Notes: generated by a model not told the origin, from the letters alone. A stretch of DNA of 64,000 nucleotides from Trinickia violacea (GCF_005280735.1 NZ_CP040078.1:2666001-2730000), one strand, 5' to 3'. Positions 36,218 to 45,337 are shown, numbered from the stretch's first letter. Made by a program: numbers and translations.

Positions 36218-38179
36218 ATGTCGGAACCACTGCTACAGCTGACAAACGTCACGCGCCGCTTTCCGGCGGGCGACAAGGATGTCGTCGTACTCGAGAGCAT
36301 CGACCTGACAATCCACGCAGGCGAAATTGTCGCGATCATCGGCGCATCGGGTTCGGGCAAGTCGACACTCATGAACATCCTCGGCTGCCTCGACCATCCG
36401 AGTTCCGGTAGCTATCGAATCGGAGGGCGCGAAACCAGCGAATTATCCAACGACGAGTTCGCGCAATTGCGCCGCGAGTATTTCGGCTTCATCTTCCAGC
36501 GCTACCATCTGCTGCCGCACCTAAGCGCGGCGGCCAATGTCGAAATGCCGGCCGTCTATGGAGGCAGCTCGCACGCCGAGCGGCGCGAGCGCGCGCAGCG
36601 ATTGCTCGAAAACCTCGGCCTCGCCGCACGCGCCGAGCATCGGCCGAGCCAGCTCTCGGGCGGCCAGCAGCAACGCGTGTCCATCGCGCGCGCGCTCATG
36701 AACGGCGGCAACGTGATCCTCGCCGACGAACCAACAGGCGCGCTCGATACGAAAAGCGGTCAGGACGTTATCCGCGTGCTGCGCGAGCTGAACTCGCTCG
36801 GCCACACCGTCATCATCGTCACGCACGACAAGCAGGTCGCGGTGCACGCGCATCGCATCGTCGAGATCAGCGACGGCAAAATCGTCGGTGACCACGCCAA
36901 TCCGCAATACGTCGAAAACGCCGCGAGCCGTGACGATACGGACAACAACCCGCCACCGCACGCGGCCCCGCTCGCTGCAGGAATCGGCCGTTTCGCCGAG
37001 GCGTTCAAGATGGCGTGGGCCGCTCTCGTCTCCCATCGGCTGCGCACGCTCTTGACGATGCTCGGCATCATCATCGGCATCACGTCGGTGGTGTCGATCG
37101 TCGCCATCGGCGAAGGAGCGAAGCGGTACATGCTCAGCGAAATCAGCAGCATCGGCACCAACACCATCGATATTTATCCTGGCCGCGGCTGGGGTGACAG
37201 CCGCGCCGGCGATATCCAGACGCTGGCGCCGGCCGACGCGTCGGCGCTCGCCGAGCAACACTACGTCGACAGCGCGACGCCAATCACATCGCGCAGTCTC
37301 ATGCTGCGATATCGCAACATCGATTTGAACGCGATGGTCAACGGCGTCGGTGAACGTTTTTTCCAGGTCAACAACGTATCGCTCGGCACGGGGATCTCGT
37401 TCAGCGCCGAAGACGTCCGCCGTCAAGCGCAAGTCGCCGTGATCGACCGCAACACGCAGCGCCAGCTGTTCGGCACATCAATCAATCCGCTCGGCCAGAT
37501 CATCCTGATCGACAACCAGCCGTGCGTCGTGATTGGCGTCGCGGCGGAGAAAAAATCGGCGTTTGGCTCGACGAAAGACCTCAACATCTGGGTGCCGTTC
37601 ACCACAGCGAGCACCCGTCTGTTCGGACAGCAGTTTCTCGACAGCATCCGAGTCAGAGTTCGCGACGGCCAACCCAGCGCCGCCGCCGAGAGCAGCTTAA
37701 CCACGCTCTTGAGTCAGCGGCACGGCCGAAAGGACTTCTATATGGACAACATGGACAGCATCGTCAAAACAGTCGAAAACACGGGCCGATCGATGACGCT
37801 GCTGCTTTCGCTTATCGCGGTGATTTCGCTCGTCGTCGGAGGGATCGGCGTGATGAACATCATGCTTGTGTCCGTCACCGAGCGCACCCGCGAAATCGGC
37901 ATCCGCATGGCGGTCGGCGCGCGCCAGACGGACATCCTGCAGCAGTTCCTTGTCGAAGCCGTAATGGTGTGCCTGATGGGCGGTGCAATCGGCATTGTGA
38001 TGTCGTTCGCGATGAGTTTCGTGTTCTCTCTGTTTGTGGATCAATGGAAAATGGTGTTCTCGGCCAGCTCGATCGTCTCGGCATTCTTGTGCTCGACGCT
38101 GATCGGCATCGTGTTCGGCTTCATGCCGGCTCTCAACGCATCGCGGCTCGATCCGATCGATGCACTCGCTCGCGATTGA
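36218..38179 (+). CDS. macB: MacB-type ABC transporter
   Basis: A 653-residue fused ABC transporter. The N-terminal ATPase has Walker A GASGSGKST (about residue 45), signature LSGGQQQRVSIARALM and Walker B VILADEPTGALDT. After it come one membrane helix (LRTLLTMLGIIIGITSVVSIVAIGEGAK), a periplasmic MacB core, and three C-terminal helices with the FtsX-like segment ERTREIGIRMAVGARQTDILQQFLVEAV. MacB drives export of macrolides and, in E. coli, of peptide substrates from the periplasm through TolC. It is tightly coupled to macA. Confidence 0.94.
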   Translation: MSEPLLQLTNVTRRFPAGDKDVVVLESIDLTIHAGEIVAIIGASGSGKSTLMNILGCLDHPSSGSYRIGGRETSELSNDEFAQLRREYFGFIFQRYHLLPHLSAAANVEMPAVYGGSSHAERRERAQRLLENLGLAARAEHRPSQLSGGQQQRVSIARALMNGGNVILADEPTGALDTKSGQDVIRVLRELNSLGHTVIIVTHDKQVAVHAHRIVEISDGKIVGDHANPQYVENAASRDDTDNNPPPHAAPLAAGIGRFAEAFKMAWAALVSHRLRTLLTMLGIIIGITSVVSIVAIGEGAKRYMLSEISSIGTNTIDIYPGRGWGDSRAGDIQTLAPADASALAEQHYVDSATPITSRSLMLRYRNIDLNAMVNGVGERFFQVNNVSLGTGISFSAEDVRRQAQVAVIDRNTQRQLFGTSINPLGQIILIDNQPCVVIGVAAEKKSAFGSTKDLNIWVPFTTASTRLFGQQFLDSIRVRVRDGQPSAAAESSLTTLLSQRHGRKDFYMDNMDSIVKTVENTGRSMTLLLSLIAVISLVVGGIGVMNIMLVSVTERTREIGIRMAVGARQTDILQQFLVEAVMVCLMGGAIGIVMSFAMSFVFSLFVDQWKMVFSASSIVSAFLCSTLIGIVFGFMPALNASRLDPIDALARD

Positions 38180-38192
38180 TGGAAAGCCGACC

Positions 38193-39617
38193 ATGATTTC
38201 GATAGCACGCTTTCCCCACCGCGCCGCCGCATGGGCTGCTGTCGTCGCACTGAGCGGATGCGCGATATCGGCGAAGCAGCCGAGCCCGGCCATCGATATG
38301 CCCGCGCAATGGGCCTCGCCTGGCGATACGGAAGCCGAACCCACACCTGCGCAATGGTGGCTAAGTTTCAACGATCCGTTGCTCGACCGTTTGATCGGCG
38401 ACGTCCTGCGCACAAACAACGATCTGGCGGCCGCGGCCATCCGCGTCTATCGCGCGCAGTTGGAGGCCGGTCTCGTCGACACGAATCTCACGCCGTCCGT
38501 TGCGCTCGGCACGAACGGCAGCTTCACGCGCACGCTCGACACGCACCAGATGAGCCGCGCAAGCAGCATCGCGGGATCGCTCAGCTATGAGCTGGACCTA
38601 TGGGGCAAGCTTGCCGCCGAACGCGACGCCGCACGCTGGGCCGCTGAAGCGACGCAAGCCGACCGCGATACCGTGCAACTGGCGCTGATCGGTACGACGG
38701 CCGCGCTCTTCTGGCAGGTGAGCTACCTGAATCAGCAGATCGCATTCGGGGAGTCCAGCATCGTCTATGCCGAGCAAACGCTCGCTCTCGTCAAATCGCG
38801 CTACGCGGCGGGGGCCGTTTCGGGCCTTGACATGACACAGGCGGAGCAAAACCTCTCCGAGCAACGCGCGTCGCTAACGCAGTTGATCCAGCAGCGCACC
38901 GAAAACCGCAACGCGCTTGCGATTCTCTTCGACGGTCCGCCCCAGGCCCAGGGTCCCGAGCGTGACGCATTGCCCGATACGCCGTTGCCCGCGGTCAGAG
39001 CCGGCGTGCCTGCCGAACTGCTCGGACGTCGCCCGGATTTGCGCGCCGCCGAATTTCGCCTGCGTGAGTCGCTTGCCAATGTCGACGTCACGCGCACAAG
39101 CTTCTATCCGACGTTGACGCTGACCGGTAGTCTCGGGACGACGAGCCAGAACCTCACCAGCTTGCTGCAGAACCCCGTGGCGACGCTCGGCGCCGGGCTC
39201 TCACTGCCGTTCATTCAATGGAACACGATGCAACTGCGGATCAAGGTGTCGAAGAGCGAATATGAGGAAGCCGTCGTGAACTTTCGGCAGAAGCTATATG
39301 GCGCGCTGAGCGAGGTGGAGAACGCGCTGTCGGCGCGCGTTCAGCTCGAAAGCGAGGCGACGCAGCGCAACTTGTCACTCATGCAGGCGCAACGTGCGGA
39401 AACCCTCGCGAAAGCGCGCTTCAAAGCGGGCGCGACGGGTGTACAGCCATGGCTCGACCAGCAGCAGCGGTTGCGGGACGCACAAAGCGCCCAAGCGTTG
39501 AGTCAGTTGAATCGCCTCAACAATCTGATGAACCTGTACAAAGCACTCGGCGGCGGCGATGCCGCTCCCCCTCTGGCCAGCTCCGCCTCGGCTTCCCTCA
39601 CACTCGGCGAGCGGTAG
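38193..39617 (+). CDS. NodT-family outer membrane efflux lipoprotein
   Basis: A TolC-like outer membrane channel of 474 residues in the RND/NodT lipoprotein family. It has a signal with lipobox VALSGC, then WWLSFNDPLLDRLIGDVLRTNNDLAAAAIRV. Two repeated halves are visible, the second with PAELLGRRPDLRAAEFRLRESLANVDVTRTSFYPTLTLTGSLG and the C-terminal RAETLAKARFKAGATGVQPWLDQQQ. The ATG at 38193 follows GGAAAG and lies 13 bases after macB, so this is the outer membrane partner of MacAB encoded in the same operon. Confidence 0.92.
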   Translation: MISIARFPHRAAAWAAVVALSGCAISAKQPSPAIDMPAQWASPGDTEAEPTPAQWWLSFNDPLLDRLIGDVLRTNNDLAAAAIRVYRAQLEAGLVDTNLTPSVALGTNGSFTRTLDTHQMSRASSIAGSLSYELDLWGKLAAERDAARWAAEATQADRDTVQLALIGTTAALFWQVSYLNQQIAFGESSIVYAEQTLALVKSRYAAGAVSGLDMTQAEQNLSEQRASLTQLIQQRTENRNALAILFDGPPQAQGPERDALPDTPLPAVRAGVPAELLGRRPDLRAAEFRLRESLANVDVTRTSFYPTLTLTGSLGTTSQNLTSLLQNPVATLGAGLSLPFIQWNTMQLRIKVSKSEYEEAVVNFRQKLYGALSEVENALSARVQLESEATQRNLSLMQAQRAETLAKARFKAGATGVQPWLDQQQRLRDAQSAQALSQLNRLNNLMNLYKALGGGDAAPPLASSASASLTLGER

Positions 39618-39775
39618 GCGGCGAGAGGTCGCGCTACTACCCCAAATCGTTCTCGCTGCCGAGCAGTTCGTGCGCTACGCGGCATATGGCATGCGGTATT
39701 TGGCATGTTGCATACCAAACGCGAGCCGCTTGTCCTGGGATGGTCCTCGGACGCGTTTCGCGGCGTCGCCGCGCA

Positions 39776-40342
39776 TCACGCGACGCGGCCCGCCGTTTGC
39801 GCAACCCCGCGCAACACGTCAACGAACCGCTGCCCAGCAGTTTCAAGCGCTCCCGAATTGTCGATCGACGTCAGCCGCACGCCGTCGGGCACCTGGAACG
39901 GCGCATGCCGGGCCAAGCGCGCCGCGACTTGCTCAGCGGTCTCGCGCGCCCGCGCGCCGAGACGTGCCGCGAGGATGTGCGGCGCTGCGTCGACATGGAC
40001 GAGCTGGGCAAGCGGATAGCGCGCCAACACCTCGCGCAAATGCTGCCGCGAGCCGTTGACGACCACTGCGCATCCCCGTGCGAGCCACGCGTCGAGTTCG
40101 ATGCCGATTCCATAGCGCAATTCGTGGCTCGCCCATTCGAGCGCAAAGAGGCCAAGGTTCGAGCGGCGCGCGAACTCGTCGGCCGTCAGCGCGATGTGAT
40201 TTTCTCCGTGGCCTACAGGCCGCGTGATGTAGCGGTGCGCGAAGACGATCGGTTCACCCGCGAGCGTGTCGCGGGCATAGGCGAGCAGCGAGTCCTTGCC
40301 CGCGCCGGAAGGTCCCATTACGTAGACGAGGCCGCCGCTCAT
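39776..40342 (-). CDS. phnN: ribose 1,5-bisphosphokinase
   Basis: Phosphorylates ribose 1,5-bisphosphate to PRPP, salvaging the sugar from the C-P lyase pathway. The 188-residue guanylate-kinase-like protein has the P-loop GPSGAGKDSL at residues 10-19, then FAHRYITRPVGHGENHIALTADEF. The ATG overlaps the stop of the DUF1045 gene by four bases, so it is third in phnF-DUF1045-phnN. Confidence 0.93.
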   Translation of the reverse strand: MSGGLVYVMGPSGAGKDSLLAYARDTLAGEPIVFAHRYITRPVGHGENHIALTADEFARRSNLGLFALEWASHELRYGIGIELDAWLARGCAVVVNGSRQHLREVLARYPLAQLVHVDAAPHILAARLGARARETAEQVAARLARHAPFQVPDGVRLTSIDNSGALETAGQRFVDVLRGVAQTAGRVA

Positions 40343-41184
40343 CGCGCACTCCGTGCTGCGTTGCCGGCCTGCGCGCCATCGCTCGCGTTGCCCGCTTGGG
40401 CCGCATCGGCCAGGAACGGCAGCCGCTGCCAGAGCACGAACGGCGCACCCGGCGACGGCTCGACGAACAGCGCCACCCCATCGACCGGCAGCGGCCCCAG
40501 ACGCGCCGCCTCCGCATGCCAATGGCGAATAAGCGCGTCGCATTCGTCATCGTCGGAAAGGGAATCGGAGAGCGTCATATGAAAACGAAACTCGTCGAGC
40601 ACATACGGATAGCCCCACTCCAGCAGCAATTCGCGCTGCCGTTCGGTCAAAGGCGCGGCCAGGCGGCGCTCGATGTCGGCGGCTGGCGGGCGGGCGCGCA
40701 GGGTGTCGAGCGTGCGCAACGCGTCGGCGGCTAGCGCGCGCAAGGCGTCGTCGCCCGACGCGGCAGCCGGACGCAGCGCGACGAAGCGGCTCAAGAGCGC
40801 CGCTTCCACCGGCGGCGAAAACGGCGTCTGGCGGCGTGCCCAGGCGAGCGTGGCGTCGAGCACATCGCCCGAAGCGACACCGTCCGCCAACCTGAACGGA
40901 GCAATCAGCGTGCCGTGCCATCCGTAGCGCCGCGGCGCCACAGTCACATCGCCGATTTCCCGATCCAGTGCGGCAAGCCTTGGCGGCGCGTGAATCGTGC
41001 CGGTCTCGGGATCGCGCCCGAGCCATGCGCAACCGGCCTGCCACCAGCCCGATTCGCGCGGCGGCGCGTAATAGATCGCAAAGCGCGCCTCAGCCGGCCA
41101 TTGCGCAGTCGCAGCTTCGGCAGCGTCTGACGTGCCGAATTCGTCGAGCCATGCCGGCGAGCGCATCGAATTGGAAGCGCTCAT
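40339..41184 (-). CDS. DUF1045 phosphonate-metabolism protein, 2H-phosphoesterase-like
   Basis: A 281-residue protein of the DUF1045 family, which is found in phosphonate operons. Two H-x-T motifs, YGWHGTLIAPF and FRFHMTLSDSL, mark it as a likely member of the 2H phosphoesterase superfamily, whose members open cyclic phosphates. The C-P lyase pathway makes a 1,2-cyclic phosphate normally opened by PhnP; no phnP is visible here, so this protein may do that step (inference). It is joined to phnF and phnN by ATGA overlaps on both sides. Confidence 0.82.
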   Translation of the reverse strand: MSASNSMRSPAWLDEFGTSDAAEAATAQWPAEARFAIYYAPPRESGWWQAGCAWLGRDPETGTIHAPPRLAALDREIGDVTVAPRRYGWHGTLIAPFRLADGVASGDVLDATLAWARRQTPFSPPVEAALLSRFVALRPAAASGDDALRALAADALRTLDTLRARPPAADIERRLAAPLTERQRELLLEWGYPYVLDEFRFHMTLSDSLSDDDECDALIRHWHAEAARLGPLPVDGVALFVEPSPGAPFVLWQRLPFLADAAQAGNASDGAQAGNAARSAR

Positions 41185-41948
41185 GCGTCGTGCTCGATCA
41201 TCAGCTGCACGCGGTCCGCCGCGAAATGCGTGATGCCGTACTTGACCGGCACGCCTTCCAGGTCGGCCTCGACGTTCTCGACCCACAGCACCGGCTGCTG
41301 CCGGTTGATATTGAGCCGCCGCGCGACTTCGGCCTCGGGCAGCACACTGCCGATCCGGCTCCACTTGCGCACGTAGTCGTGCACGCCGAATTCGGCGAGC
41401 GCCTTCGTGATGCTGTTGGTGCGCGCGAGCACTTCGGGCATGTCCGGAAAGCGCGCGGCCGGGTACCAGTTGCGTGCAAACGTCAGCGGCACGCCGTCCG
41501 ATTCGTGGCGCGTTTCGATCTTGTAGACGAAGGCGCCCGCGCGAATGGCGAGCGCCTTTGCGACATTCGCATCGGCCTTCACGCGAGCCGCCGAAATCAC
41601 CGCACCGCTCGGCGCGTGGTTTTGCCTTTGAAGATTTTCAGTGAAGCGCGTGCGGCGTCCGATCGAATAGTCCATCGCGCCGGGCTGCACGAACGTGCCG
41701 CGCCCCTGCTCGACGCTCACGAGGCCCAGCGCGGCAAGCCCCAGCATCGCGCGGCGCACGGTGTGGCGGTTCACGTCGAAGCGCTTGGCCAGCTCGCCTT
41801 CGCTCGGCAGCCGCCCTTCGGCGCCAAAGCCGCTCGCCGCGATTTCCGCCGCGAGGATCTGCTCGATCTGCCGCCATACGGCGACGCCCGCGCCGCGCTC
41901 GACGACGGTTCCCGGGTCCCCGTTGTCGTTCGATGCGTTCGATGTCAT
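41181..41948 (-). CDS. phnF: phosphonate operon regulator PhnF (GntR/HutC type)
   Basis: A 255-residue GntR-family regulator. The winged helix (WRQIEQILAAEIAASGFGAEGRLPSEGELAKRFDVNRHTVRRAMLGLAALGLVSVEQGRGTFV) is at about residues 28-90. The UTRA effector domain follows (ETRHESDGVPLTFARNWYPAARF, PVLWVENVEADLEGVPVKYGITHFAADRVQL). Divergent from phnG; the palindrome between them is its probable operator. AAGGGA lies upstream of the ATG at 41948. Confidence 0.92.
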   Translation of the reverse strand: MTSNASNDNGDPGTVVERGAGVAVWRQIEQILAAEIAASGFGAEGRLPSEGELAKRFDVNRHTVRRAMLGLAALGLVSVEQGRGTFVQPGAMDYSIGRRTRFTENLQRQNHAPSGAVISAARVKADANVAKALAIRAGAFVYKIETRHESDGVPLTFARNWYPAARFPDMPEVLARTNSITKALAEFGVHDYVRKWSRIGSVLPEAEVARRLNINRQQPVLWVENVEADLEGVPVKYGITHFAADRVQLMIEHDA

Positions 41949-42057
41949 GGCGTTGTCATTCCCTTGGGTTTCAATTTCGTTTTGCGCATTGTAGTGCTGC
42001 CGGCGTGATGGAAATGTGAAAATCGCGCGGTGGCGCACACTGCCCAAAAATTTTACA

Positions 42058-42079
42058 TCTAAACGTCTAGACGTTTAGA
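42058..42079. promoter_or_regulatory. 22-bp perfect palindrome, candidate PhnF operator
   Basis: A perfect inverted repeat with half-site TCTAAACGTCT lies between phnF and phnG, 52 bases before the phnG start. A further TAGAC follows on the right. Its central ten bases, CGTCTAGACG, occur again before phnC. Position and symmetry fit a dimeric GntR-type repressor. Confidence 0.8.
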
Positions 42080-42130
42080 CAATTAGATGGTGAAATGTTT
42101 GTACTTCAGCTCGCGTCGACAAGGAATTCC

Positions 42131-42622
42131 ATGAGCGCTACCGTCGCCCCATCCCCCCACTCCCGCCGGCGTGCGTGGCTCGCGGTGCTCGCCCGCGCGC
42201 CGCGCGCCGACCTGGAAACCGCGCTCACTCACGCGTTCGAGGGCGCCGAGCTCCCGGCGTACGAATGGCTGCGGGCGCCCGAGATCGGGCTCGCGATGGT
42301 GCGCGGCCGCATCGGCGGCACGGGCGACCCGTTCAATCTCGGCGAGGCCACGGTCACGCGCGCCACGCTGCGTCTCAAGGGCATCAGCGGCAGCGATGGC
42401 GCGGCGCCAGTCGGCGTGGCGTGCCAGCTCGGCCGAGACAAACGCCGCGCCGAGCTCGCGGCGCTCGCCGACGCGCTGCTGCAAGTGCCCGAACGTCATG
42501 CGGCGCTCAACGAACGTTTGATCGAGCCGCTCGCCGCCCGCATGGCGGCGCAGCGCGAAACACGCCGGCAGGATGCCGCGTCGACGCGCGTCGAATTCTT
42601 CACGATGGTCCGAGGCGACTGA
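42131..42622 (+). CDS. phnG: C-P lyase subunit PhnG
   Basis: A 163-residue subunit of the PhnGHIJ core complex, which transfers the phosphonate to the ribose of a nucleotide and cuts the C-P bond. It has the conserved RRAWLAVLARAP lead and the PEIGLAMVRGRIGGTGDPFNLGEATVTR stretch. AAGGA is five bases before the ATG at 42131; the longer open frame from 42095 is rejected. It is the first gene of phnGHIJKLM, with a one-base overlap with phnH (TGATG). Confidence 0.94.
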   Translation: MSATVAPSPHSRRRAWLAVLARAPRADLETALTHAFEGAELPAYEWLRAPEIGLAMVRGRIGGTGDPFNLGEATVTRATLRLKGISGSDGAAPVGVACQLGRDKRRAELAALADALLQVPERHAALNERLIEPLAARMAAQRETRRQDAASTRVEFFTMVRGD

Positions 42623-43242
42623 TGAATAGCCCTTCGCACATTGCACTTTCGAGCTTGACGCCGGGTTTCGCCGATCCGGTCCACGACACGCAGGCCGTGT
42701 TCCGCACGCTCCTCGATGCGCTCGCGCGTCCCGGCACGATCGGCTCCGTCGCCGCCGCGCTACCCGAGTCCGCCGCGAATCAACCGGACGCCGGCCGCGC
42801 GGCGTTCGCCACGCTGCTCGCGCTCGCCGACGACACCACGCCGATCTGGCTCGCCACGCCCGATGCGACGCTCGGCGCCACGTTGCGCTTTCACACGGGC
42901 GCGACGTTGACCGACACGCCGTCGCGCGCCGCCTTCGCTTACGTGCACGATGCGCAAGCCTTGCCGCCGCTTGGCGCCTTCTCGCTCGGCGAACCCGAGA
43001 CGCCGGAACAGGCTGCCACGCTGCTGATTCGCGTCGACGCGTTGACAGGCGGCACGCCGATCACCCTGAGCGGCCCCGGCATCGAAACGACCGCGACGAT
43101 CGCGCCGCGCGGCCTGCCTGAGCGCTTCTGGCACGAGCGCGCCGAACTCGCCGTGCACTTCCCCTGCGGCATCGATTGTTATCTCATGTGCGGCGACGCG
43201 CTCGTCGGCCTGCCGCGCACCACCCGAGCGGAGGTGAACTGA
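42622..43242 (+). CDS. phnH: C-P lyase subunit PhnH
   Basis: A 206-residue core subunit with a pseudo-nucleoside-transferase fold. Typical segments are LTPGFADPVHDTQAVFRTLLDALARPGTI, TPIWLATPDA, ITLSGPGIE and FPCGIDCYLMCGDALVGLPRTTR. Start and stop each overlap neighbours by one base. Confidence 0.94.
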   Translation: MNSPSHIALSSLTPGFADPVHDTQAVFRTLLDALARPGTIGSVAAALPESAANQPDAGRAAFATLLALADDTTPIWLATPDATLGATLRFHTGATLTDTPSRAAFAYVHDAQALPPLGAFSLGEPETPEQAATLLIRVDALTGGTPITLSGPGIETTATIAPRGLPERFWHERAELAVHFPCGIDCYLMCGDALVGLPRTTRAEVN

Positions 43243-44381
43243 TGTACGTCGCCGTCAAAGGGGGCGAGCGCGCGATCGAAGCGTCGTGGCGCCTCATCGA
43301 CCGCGCTCGCCGTGGCGATACGCGGCTTGCCGAGCTGTCCGCCGCGCAGATCCGCGAGCAGTTGCGCCTGGCCGTTGCGCGCGTGATGACCGAGGGCTCC
43401 GTGTACGACGAAGAGCTGGCCGCGCTCGCGATCAAGCAGGCCGCCGGCGACCTCGTCGAAGCGATCTTTCTGCTGCGCGCGTACCGCACGACGCTGCCGC
43501 GCTTCGGCTTCACCGAGCCGCTCGACACCGAGGCGATGCTCGCCGAGCGGCGCATTTCCGCGACGTTCAAGGACGTGCCGGGCGGTCAGTTGCTCGGCGC
43601 GACCTACGATTACACGCAACGTCTGCTCGATTTCGCGCTCCTGGCCGAAGGCGGCGAGGGTGACGCTGCAGCTTCGCAAGAGGCGTTTTCGCTGCGCACC
43701 ACGCACGACGACGCGTGCAGCCAACCCGAGCCGATGCCCCGCGTCGTGGCCCTGCTCGACCAGGAAGGTCTGATCGAGCAGGAACGCCCCTCGAAAAACG
43801 CCGCGGAACCCGGCGACCTTTCACGCGAGCCGCTCGCCTTCCCAGCCCACCGCACGACGCGCCTGCAGAATCTCGCGCGCGGCGACGAAGGCTTCCTGCT
43901 CGCGATGGGCTACGCCACGCAGCGCGGCTACGCCCACGCGCACCCGTTCGCGGGCGAGATCCGCTACGGCCACGTCGCCGTCGAAATGGATCTGCCGGAG
44001 CTGGGCTTCGCGGTCGAGATCGGCGAGCTCGACGTCACCGAATGCCAGATGGTCAACCAGTTCAAGGGCAGCACGGAAGCCCCGCCCGCGTTCACGCAAG
44101 GCTACGGCCTCGTGTTCGGCCATTCCGAGCGCAAAGCGATGGCGATGGCGCTCGTCGACCGCGCGCTGCGCGCGCAGGAACTCGGCGAGACGGTCTCGTC
44201 GCCGACCCAGGACGTCGAATTCATGCTGTCGCATAGCGATAACGTCGAGGCGTCCGGTTTCGTCCAGCACTTGAAGCTGCCGCACTACGTCGACTTCCAG
44301 GCCGAGCTCGAGCTCGTGAGACGGTTGCGCGCACAACATGATGGCCGCGAGCGCGGCGATGACGAGGAACAAGCCGCATGA
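43242..44381 (+). CDS. phnI: C-P lyase subunit PhnI
   Basis: A 379-residue core subunit, the nucleosidase-like partner that exchanges the base for the phosphonate on ATP. It begins MYVAVKGGERAIEASWRLIDRARRG and contains PRFGFTEPLDTEAMLAERRISATFKDVPGGQLLGATYDYTQRLLDF and LSHSDNVEASGFVQHLKLPHYVDFQAEL, all family hallmarks. It overlaps phnJ by four bases. Confidence 0.95.
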   Translation: MYVAVKGGERAIEASWRLIDRARRGDTRLAELSAAQIREQLRLAVARVMTEGSVYDEELAALAIKQAAGDLVEAIFLLRAYRTTLPRFGFTEPLDTEAMLAERRISATFKDVPGGQLLGATYDYTQRLLDFALLAEGGEGDAAASQEAFSLRTTHDDACSQPEPMPRVVALLDQEGLIEQERPSKNAAEPGDLSREPLAFPAHRTTRLQNLARGDEGFLLAMGYATQRGYAHAHPFAGEIRYGHVAVEMDLPELGFAVEIGELDVTECQMVNQFKGSTEAPPAFTQGYGLVFGHSERKAMAMALVDRALRAQELGETVSSPTQDVEFMLSHSDNVEASGFVQHLKLPHYVDFQAELELVRRLRAQHDGRERGDDEEQAA

Positions 44382-45337
44382 ACGCTCCCGATATGCAGGT
44401 CTTATCCAATACCGATACCGATACCGATACCGATGCCGGCACCGGTCTGGCCGCCGATGCAAGCAGCGCCGCCGAGGGCTACAACTTCGCCTATCTCGAC
44501 GAGCAGACCAAGCGCATGATCCGGCGCGCGCTGCTCAAGGCCGTTGCGGTGCCGGGCCATCAGGTGCCGTTCGCGTCGCGCGAAATGCCGCTGCCGTTCG
44601 GCTGGGGCACGGGCGGCATTCAAGTGACGTCGGCGATCATCGGTCGCGACGATACGCTCAAAGTGATCGACCAGGGCTCCGACGAAACGACGAACGCCGT
44701 CAACATCCGCCGCTTCTTTGCACGCACGGCGGGCGTGAGAACGACGCGCAAGACCGCGGAAGCCACGATCGTCCAGACACGCCACCGCATTCCCGAAACG
44801 CCGCTGACCGCGAACCAGATCCTCGTCTACCAGGTGCCGAACCCCGAGCCGCTCTTCAAGCTCGAGCCGCGCATCGCCGAGTGCAAGAAGCTCCACTCGC
44901 TCGCCGACTACGGCCTCATCAGCGTGAAGCTCTACGAGGACATCGTGCGCCACGGAAGCATCGCGACGACCTATGACTACCCGGTGATCGTCAACGGCCG
45001 CTATCTGACCTCGCCGTCGCCGATCCCCAAGTTCGACAATCCGAAAATGCACATGAACCCCGGGCTGCAGTTGTTCGGCGCCGGCCGCGAGCGGCGCATC
45101 TACGCGATTCCGCCCTACACGTCCGTGCGCAGCCTCGACTTCGACGACCACCCTTTCGAGATCCAGCGCTGGGAGCATGCGTGCGCGCTGTGCGGCTCGC
45201 GCGAGAGCTTCCTCGACGAGATGATCGTCGACGATGCGGGCAAGCGCATGTTCGTCTGCTCCGACAGCGATTACTGCCACGACCGGCGCGATGCACTAGA
45301 AGCACAAGAACCACAAGTAGCAGGAGAACGCGCATGA
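44378..45337 (+). CDS. phnJ: alpha-D-ribose 1-methylphosphonate 5-phosphate C-P lyase PhnJ
   Basis: The radical SAM subunit that cleaves the C-P bond, releasing methane or another alkane. It has 319 residues. The four-cysteine cluster site near the C-terminus is C269-x2-C272-x21-C294-x5-C300, matching the spacing known for PhnJ. Other motifs are PFGWGTGGIQVTSAIIG, DQGSDETTNAVNIRRFF and ETPLTANQILVYQVPNPEPL. The N-terminus carries an extra NTDTDTDTDAGTG tail coded by a hexanucleotide repeat, not needed for the fold. It overlaps phnI and phnK by four bases each. Confidence 0.96.
   Translation: MNAPDMQVLSNTDTDTDTDAGTGLAADASSAAEGYNFAYLDEQTKRMIRRALLKAVAVPGHQVPFASREMPLPFGWGTGGIQVTSAIIGRDDTLKVIDQGSDETTNAVNIRRFFARTAGVRTTRKTAEATIVQTRHRIPETPLTANQILVYQVPNPEPLFKLEPRIAECKKLHSLADYGLISVKLYEDIVRHGSIATTYDYPVIVNGRYLTSPSPIPKFDNPKMHMNPGLQLFGAGRERRIYAIPPYTSVRSLDFDDHPFEIQRWEHACALCGSRESFLDEMIVDDAGKRMFVCSDSDYCHDRRDALEAQEPQVAGERA
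44411..44434 (+). repeat. four ACCGAT hexamers in the phnJ N-terminal tail
   Basis: A perfect fourfold tandem repeat of a 6-base unit encodes Thr-Asp four times. Unit gain or loss keeps phnJ in frame, so only tail length would vary. Confidence 0.95.

Noticed and set aside
39618..39775. Repeated GGCAT/TTGGCAT words after the outer membrane factor gene
   Set aside because: Short and irregular. They do not form a clear operator, terminator or repeat array.
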